This document shows, in pieces, positions 14,755 through 17,515 of a stretch of 17,515 nucleotides of DNA. Source of the stretch: FEN-1219 sp964457725 (GTDB lineage: Bacteria; Pseudomonadota; Gammaproteobacteria; Steroidobacterales; Rariloculaceae); contig CAYWGQ010000072.1 of the NCBI GenBank assembly GCA_964457725.1, positions 1 to 17,515 of the forward strand. Direction: 5' to 3'. Position 1 is the stretch's first letter, and every line of letters starts with the position of its first letter. The translations under genes were made by a program, and so were the position numbers. The notes beneath the pieces were generated by a model, which did not search any database, was not told the DNA's origin, and saw only the letters and a list, made by a program, of their open reading frames with translations.

Positions 14755-14770
14755 TGTGACAGCTGTCTCA
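14755..14770. promoter_or_regulatory. CRP-family-like binding site 1
   Basis: TGTGACAGCTGTCTCA fits TGTGA-N6-TCACA with one mismatch, and includes the perfect palindrome GACAGCTGTC. Its centre lies about 60.5 bp upstream of the predicted FHA transcription start, close to the -61.5 position of class I CRP activation. Possible binders are CRP, Vfr, Clp or another member of the family. Confidence 0.45.
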
Positions 14771-14806
14771 GGCATCGCGACGTCCGGTCCGCCGGCGCGC
14801 GCGCGT

Positions 14807-14822
14807 TGTGACCGGTGTCACG
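14807..14822. promoter_or_regulatory. CRP-family-like binding site 2
   Basis: TGTGACCGGTGTCACG fits TGTGA-N6-TCACA with one mismatch. It is exactly 52 bp from site 1, centre to centre, close to five helical turns, so the two sites would face the same side of the DNA. It is about 78 bp upstream of the predicted DUF1820 transcription start. Confidence 0.48.
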
Positions 14823-14877
14823 GCGCGGGTCCGCCGATCGCGGTCCGGGCACCCCCGGCCGGACGCCCGAGGCCTTG

Positions 14878-14886
14878 TGCTAAGCT
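14878..14886 (+). promoter_or_regulatory. Extended -10 promoter for DUF1820-MBL genes
   Basis: TGCTAAGCT is an extended -10 (TG-N-TAAGCT, four of six matches) 29 bp before the DUF1820 start codon. No clear -35 is present. AAGGA at 14911-14915 just before the ATG overlaps the start more closely than usual, so the ribosome binding site is uncertain. Confidence 0.38.
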
Positions 14887-14915
14887 CCGGCCATCACGCG
14901 CGGAACCACTAAGGA

Positions 14916-15266
14916 ATGGCGGCAAAACCGATCTACAAGATCATCTTTCTGAACCAGGGCAAGGTTTACGAGTTCTACGCCCGCAAGGTGAGCCAGACCG
15001 GGGCTCTGTACGGTTTCGTCGAGGTCGAGGACATCGTGTTCGACGCCCGCAAGTCGATGGTCGTCGACCCTTCGGCCGAGCGCATCCAGCTCGAGTTCGC
15101 CGGCGTGAAGAAGACCTACTTGCCGATGCACTACGTCCTGCGGATCGACGAGGTCGAGAAGCAGGGCTCGTCGAAGGTCACGAGCGTCGACGGCGGCAAC
15201 GTCGCCCAGTTCCCGATCCCGATGTATCCGCAGCAGGGGACGAAAGGCACTCCACAGGACCGCTGA
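14916..15266 (+). CDS. DUF1820 family protein
   Basis: This 116-residue cytoplasmic protein matches DUF1820, a family of small proteins conserved in Gammaproteobacteria with no known function. Characteristic stretches are PIYKIIFLNQGKVYEFYARKV, GFVEVEDIVFD and ERIQLEFAGVKKTYLPMHYV, followed by RIDEVEKQG. The C-terminal tail (VAQFPIPMYPQQGTKG) is Pro/Gln-rich and likely flexible. Length is typical for the family, with no signal peptide or membrane segment. The MBL-fold gene begins 14 bp after its stop, so the two are very probably one transcript, with purL next. Codon use is like its neighbours and gives no hint of transfer. Confidence 0.9.
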   Translation: MAAKPIYKIIFLNQGKVYEFYARKVSQTGALYGFVEVEDIVFDARKSMVVDPSAERIQLEFAGVKKTYLPMHYVLRIDEVEKQGSSKVTSVDGGNVAQFPIPMYPQQGTKGTPQDR

Positions 15267-15280
15267 CGAGGCACGCGGGA

Positions 15281-16042
15281 GTGACACTCCGGTTCGCGTC
15301 GCTCGGCAGCGGCAGCCGCGGCAACTGCTCGCTGGTCGAGTTCGACGGCACGCTGCTGATGGTCGACTGCGGCCTGCCGCTCGCGGTCGTCGAGGAGCGG
15401 CTCGCCGCGCTCGGCCGCGACCCGCGCGACGTCACCGCGATCCTGGTCACCCACGAGCACGGCGATCACGTCCAGGGCGTCGGCCCGTTCGCGCGCCGCT
15501 ACGGCACGGCCGTCTGGATGACGCCCGGCACGGCGAGCGCGAGCCGCAACGTGCGCGGGCCGAAGCTCTTGAGCAGCCACCGCGGCCTCACGATCGGGGC
15601 GATCGCGGTCGAGCCCTACCCCGTGCCGCACGACGCCCGCGAGCCGTGCCAATACGCGTTCGCGGCCGGCGGGCGGCGCCTCGGGATGCTGACCGACACG
15701 GGCTTCATCACGCCGCACATCTGCGAGCGGCTCGCCGCGTGCGACGCGCTCGCGATCGAGTGCAATCACGATCTCGAGATGCTGCGCCGCGGGCCGTATC
15801 CGGAGTCGCTGAAGGCGCGCGTCGCCTCGCGCTACGGCCACCTGAACAACGGCCAGACCACGGAGCTCCTGTCGCGGGTGCGGCACGGCGGGCTGCAGTG
15901 GGTCCTCGGCCTGCACCTGAGCGAGACGAACAACTCGCCGGCGCAGGCGCGGGACGCGCTCGCGGCCGCGCTCGACGGCGGCGAGCACGCGGTTCACCTC
16001 GCGGCGCAGGACACGGCGACCGACTGGCTCGCGGTGCTCTAG
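15281..16042 (+). CDS. MBL-fold metallo-hydrolase, WalJ/YycJ type
   Basis: The product is a 253-residue cytoplasmic metallo-beta-lactamase-fold protein. The metal-binding motif THEHGDH is complete (His58, His60, Asp62, His63), with His117 in PHDAREP, Asp139 in LTDTG and His212 in LHLSETNN as the remaining ligands. The N-terminus (RFASLGSGSRGNCSLVE) and the segment CNHDLEMLRRGPYPESLKARV...GHLNN are specific to the YycJ/WalJ group, thought to act as phosphodiesterases or nucleases; a DNA-repair role has been proposed for some. The substrate here is unproven. The start is GTG, with GAGG 9 bp upstream; the frame is open further 5', but that part overlaps DUF1820 and is its shadow. The gene follows DUF1820 by 14 bp and precedes purL by 99 bp. 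Confidence 0.93.
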   Translation: MTLRFASLGSGSRGNCSLVEFDGTLLMVDCGLPLAVVEERLAALGRDPRDVTAILVTHEHGDHVQGVGPFARRYGTAVWMTPGTASASRNVRGPKLLSSHRGLTIGAIAVEPYPVPHDAREPCQYAFAAGGRRLGMLTDTGFITPHICERLAACDALAIECNHDLEMLRRGPYPESLKARVASRYGHLNNGQTTELLSRVRHGGLQWVLGLHLSETNNSPAQARDALAAALDGGEHAVHLAAQDTATDWLAVL

Positions 16043-16096
16043 GGCGGAGCCGCCGGCAGCGCGCCGGGGCCGCATGCCGCGGCCGCGGCGATCCGG

Positions 16097-16102
16097 TATC
16101 AT
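16097..16102 (+). promoter_or_regulatory. Candidate -10 box for purL
   Basis: TATCAT, five of six matches to TATAAT, lies 39 bp before the purL start codon within the 99-bp gap. The -35 position is weak. I see no clear PurR operator in the gap. Confidence 0.33.
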
Positions 16103-16141
16103 GCGCGCCTGCTCCTCCGCTTTAGCCCGGACCCTCTCGCG

Positions 16142-17515
16142 ATGACGATGCTGCAGCTCGAAGGCCCTGCGGCCGAGACGGCGTTTCGCCTCGGCAAGCT
16201 GCGGCGCGAGCTCGGCACGCTCGTCGACGCGATCGAGGACGTCGGCGCGCGCTTCCGTCACTACGTCCATCTCGAGCGGCCGCTCGGCGAGCGCGAGCGG
16301 ACGGTGCTCGACGCGCTGCTCCGCTACGGCGAGGACGCGCCGGCGGCCGCGCCGGGCGCGCTGCCGCTGTACGTCGTGCCGCGCCTCGGCACGATCTCCC
16401 CGTGGGCATCGAAGGCGACGGACATCGCGCGGCTCTGCGGGCTGCCGGTCCGGCGGCTCGAGCGGGGGCGGGTGTTCGAGCTCGCCGTGCGCCGGCCGCT
16501 CGCGCCGGAGGAGATCGCCCGGATCGCGCCGTTGCTGCACGACCGGATGACCGAGAGTTTTCTCACGGCCGCGCCCGACGAGGCGACGTTGTTCGGCGAG
16601 CACGACCCGCGGCCGATGCGCACCGTCGCACTCGGCGCCGACGGCCGGGCGGCGCTCGCGGCCGCGAACCGCGAGCTCGGGCTCGCGCTGTCCGACGACG
16701 AGATCGACTACCTCGCCGCGCAGTTCGCCGCGCTCGGCCGCGATCCGACGGACGTCGAGCTGATGATGTTCGCGCAGGCGAACTCCGAGCACTGCCGCCA
16801 CAAGGTGTTCAACGCGGCCTGGACGATCGACGGCGAGCGCGCGCCGAAGAGCCTGTTCGCGATGATCAGGAACACGCATGCGCGTTCGCCCGAAGGCGTG
16901 CTGTCCGCGTACAAGGACAACGCCGCCGTCGTCGAAGGCGCGCCCGCCGCGTGGTTCTTCCCGAATCCCGAGACCGGCCTCTACGAGCACGTCGAGGAGC
17001 CGATGCATCTCGTGATGAAGGTCGAGACGCACAACCACCCGACCGCGATCTCGCCGTTCCCCGGTGCGGCCACCGGCTCCGGCGGCGAGATCCGCGACGA
17101 GGGCGCGACCGGGCGCGGCGCGAAGCCGAAGGCCGGTCTCACGGGCTTCACCGTGTCGCACCTCGAGATCCCCGGCTGGCAGCAGCCGTGGGAGGCACGC
17201 TCGCCGGGCCGGCCGTCGCGAATCGCATCGCCGCTCGCGATCATGCTCGAAGGCCCGATCGGCGGCGCGAGCTTCAACAACGAGTTCGGCCGCCCGAACC
17301 TCGCGGGCTACTTCCGCACGATGCTGCTCGACGCGGACGGCGAGTGGCGCGGCTATCACAAGCCGATCATGATCGCCGGCGGCCTCGGCAACGTCAGGCC
17401 GGCGAACGTCGAGAAGCGGGTGCCGCAGCCGGGCGCGAAGCTCGTCGTGCTCGGCGGGCCCCCGATGCTGATCGGCCTCGGCGGCGGCGCCGCGTCGTCG
17501 CTGAAGAGCGGCGAG
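16142..17515 (+). CDS. purL: Phosphoribosylformylglycinamidine synthase, single-chain, N-terminal part (3' end outside window)
   Basis: PurL converts FGAR, glutamine and ATP to FGAM in the fourth step of purine synthesis. The 458 visible codons are open to the window edge. Residues about 1-150 form the PurS-like N-terminal domain (PWASKATDIARLCGL is diagnostic), followed by the linker and the first synthetase domain: AQANSEHCRHKVFNA (about 212-226), KVETHNHPTAISPFPGA (about 294-310), then GGEIRDEGATGRGAKPKAGL (about 314-333), and GGPPMLIGLGGGAASS near the edge. Fusion of PurS-like and synthetase parts marks the large single-chain form (about 1,290 residues), typical of Proteobacteria such as E. 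coli, rather than the PurSQL complex; about a third is seen. The start is ATG at 16142, or the next ATG two codons on. No strong ribosome binding site decides between them. Confidence 0.96.
   Translation, partial: MTMLQLEGPAAETAFRLGKLRRELGTLVDAIEDVGARFRHYVHLERPLGERERTVLDALLRYGEDAPAAAPGALPLYVVPRLGTISPWASKATDIARLCGLPVRRLERGRVFELAVRRPLAPEEIARIAPLLHDRMTESFLTAAPDEATLFGEHDPRPMRTVALGADGRAALAAANRELGLALSDDEIDYLAAQFAALGRDPTDVELMMFAQANSEHCRHKVFNAAWTIDGERAPKSLFAMIRNTHARSPEGVLSAYKDNAAVVEGAPAAWFFPNPETGLYEHVEEPMHLVMKVETHNHPTAISPFPGAATGSGGEIRDEGATGRGAKPKAGLTGFTVSHLEIPGWQQPWEARSPGRPSRIASPLAIMLEGPIGGASFNNEFGRPNLAGYFRTMLLDADGEWRGYHKPIMIAGGLGNVRPANVEKRVPQPGAKLVVLGGPPMLIGLGGGAASSLKSGE

Noticed and set aside
15131..17359. 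742-residue open frame on the minus strand across DUF1820, MBL and purL
   Set aside because: It is Arg/Ala/Glu-rich, covers three well-supported genes on the other strand and has no recognisable domain. Such frames are expected in very GC-rich DNA.

Overview
The window is very GC-rich and almost fully coding, with no tRNA, rRNA, CRISPR array or transposase gene. Its gene content points to a gammaproteobacterium: single-chain PurL, a DUF1820 protein, a DUF6152 protein, an HAE1-type RND pump and GTAG-type REP palindromes. An environmental lineage such as Steroidobacterales or a relative of Xanthomonadales is a reasonable guess, but the sequence alone does not settle it.

Layout. (1) 2-1843: C-terminal part of an HAE1 RND pump, cut by the window edge. 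(2) 1999-7945: genes dominated by exported proteins. These are a DUF6152 protein, a two-module VOC protein, an NHL beta-propeller protein, a fumarylacetoacetate-hydrolase homologue with a signal peptide and an FKBP lipoprotein whose start overlaps the preceding stop, followed by a cytoplasmic tandem GFA-domain protein. (3) 8039-10428: glutamate racemase MurI, a DUF2062 membrane protein and a convergent CDF metal exporter. (4) 10429-14668: a protein-phosphorylation module. A soluble Ser/Thr kinase with four C-terminal zinc ribbons overlaps a PP2C phosphatase gene by 4 nt, and a convergent gene encodes an FHA protein with the C-terminal domain of type VI secretion TagH/Fha proteins. Two REPIN-like double palindromes bracket the kinase-phosphatase pair. 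(5) 14669-14915: a divergent regulatory region with two CRP-family-like sites 52 bp apart. (6) 14916-17515: DUF1820, a WalJ/YycJ-type metallo-beta-lactamase-fold hydrolase, and the first 458 codons of purL.

The most distinctive part is region 4. Kinase, phosphatase and FHA protein are the three components of the threonine-phosphorylation switch that controls some type VI secretion systems (PpkA/PppA/Fha). Here no structural T6SS gene is visible, and the kinase carries zinc ribbons in place of the transmembrane and periplasmic sensor of classical PpkA. It could be a remote control module for a T6SS elsewhere in the genome, or a phospho-signalling system that has kept the TagH domain for another use. 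Functions are assigned by reading translated motifs; no database search was possible.
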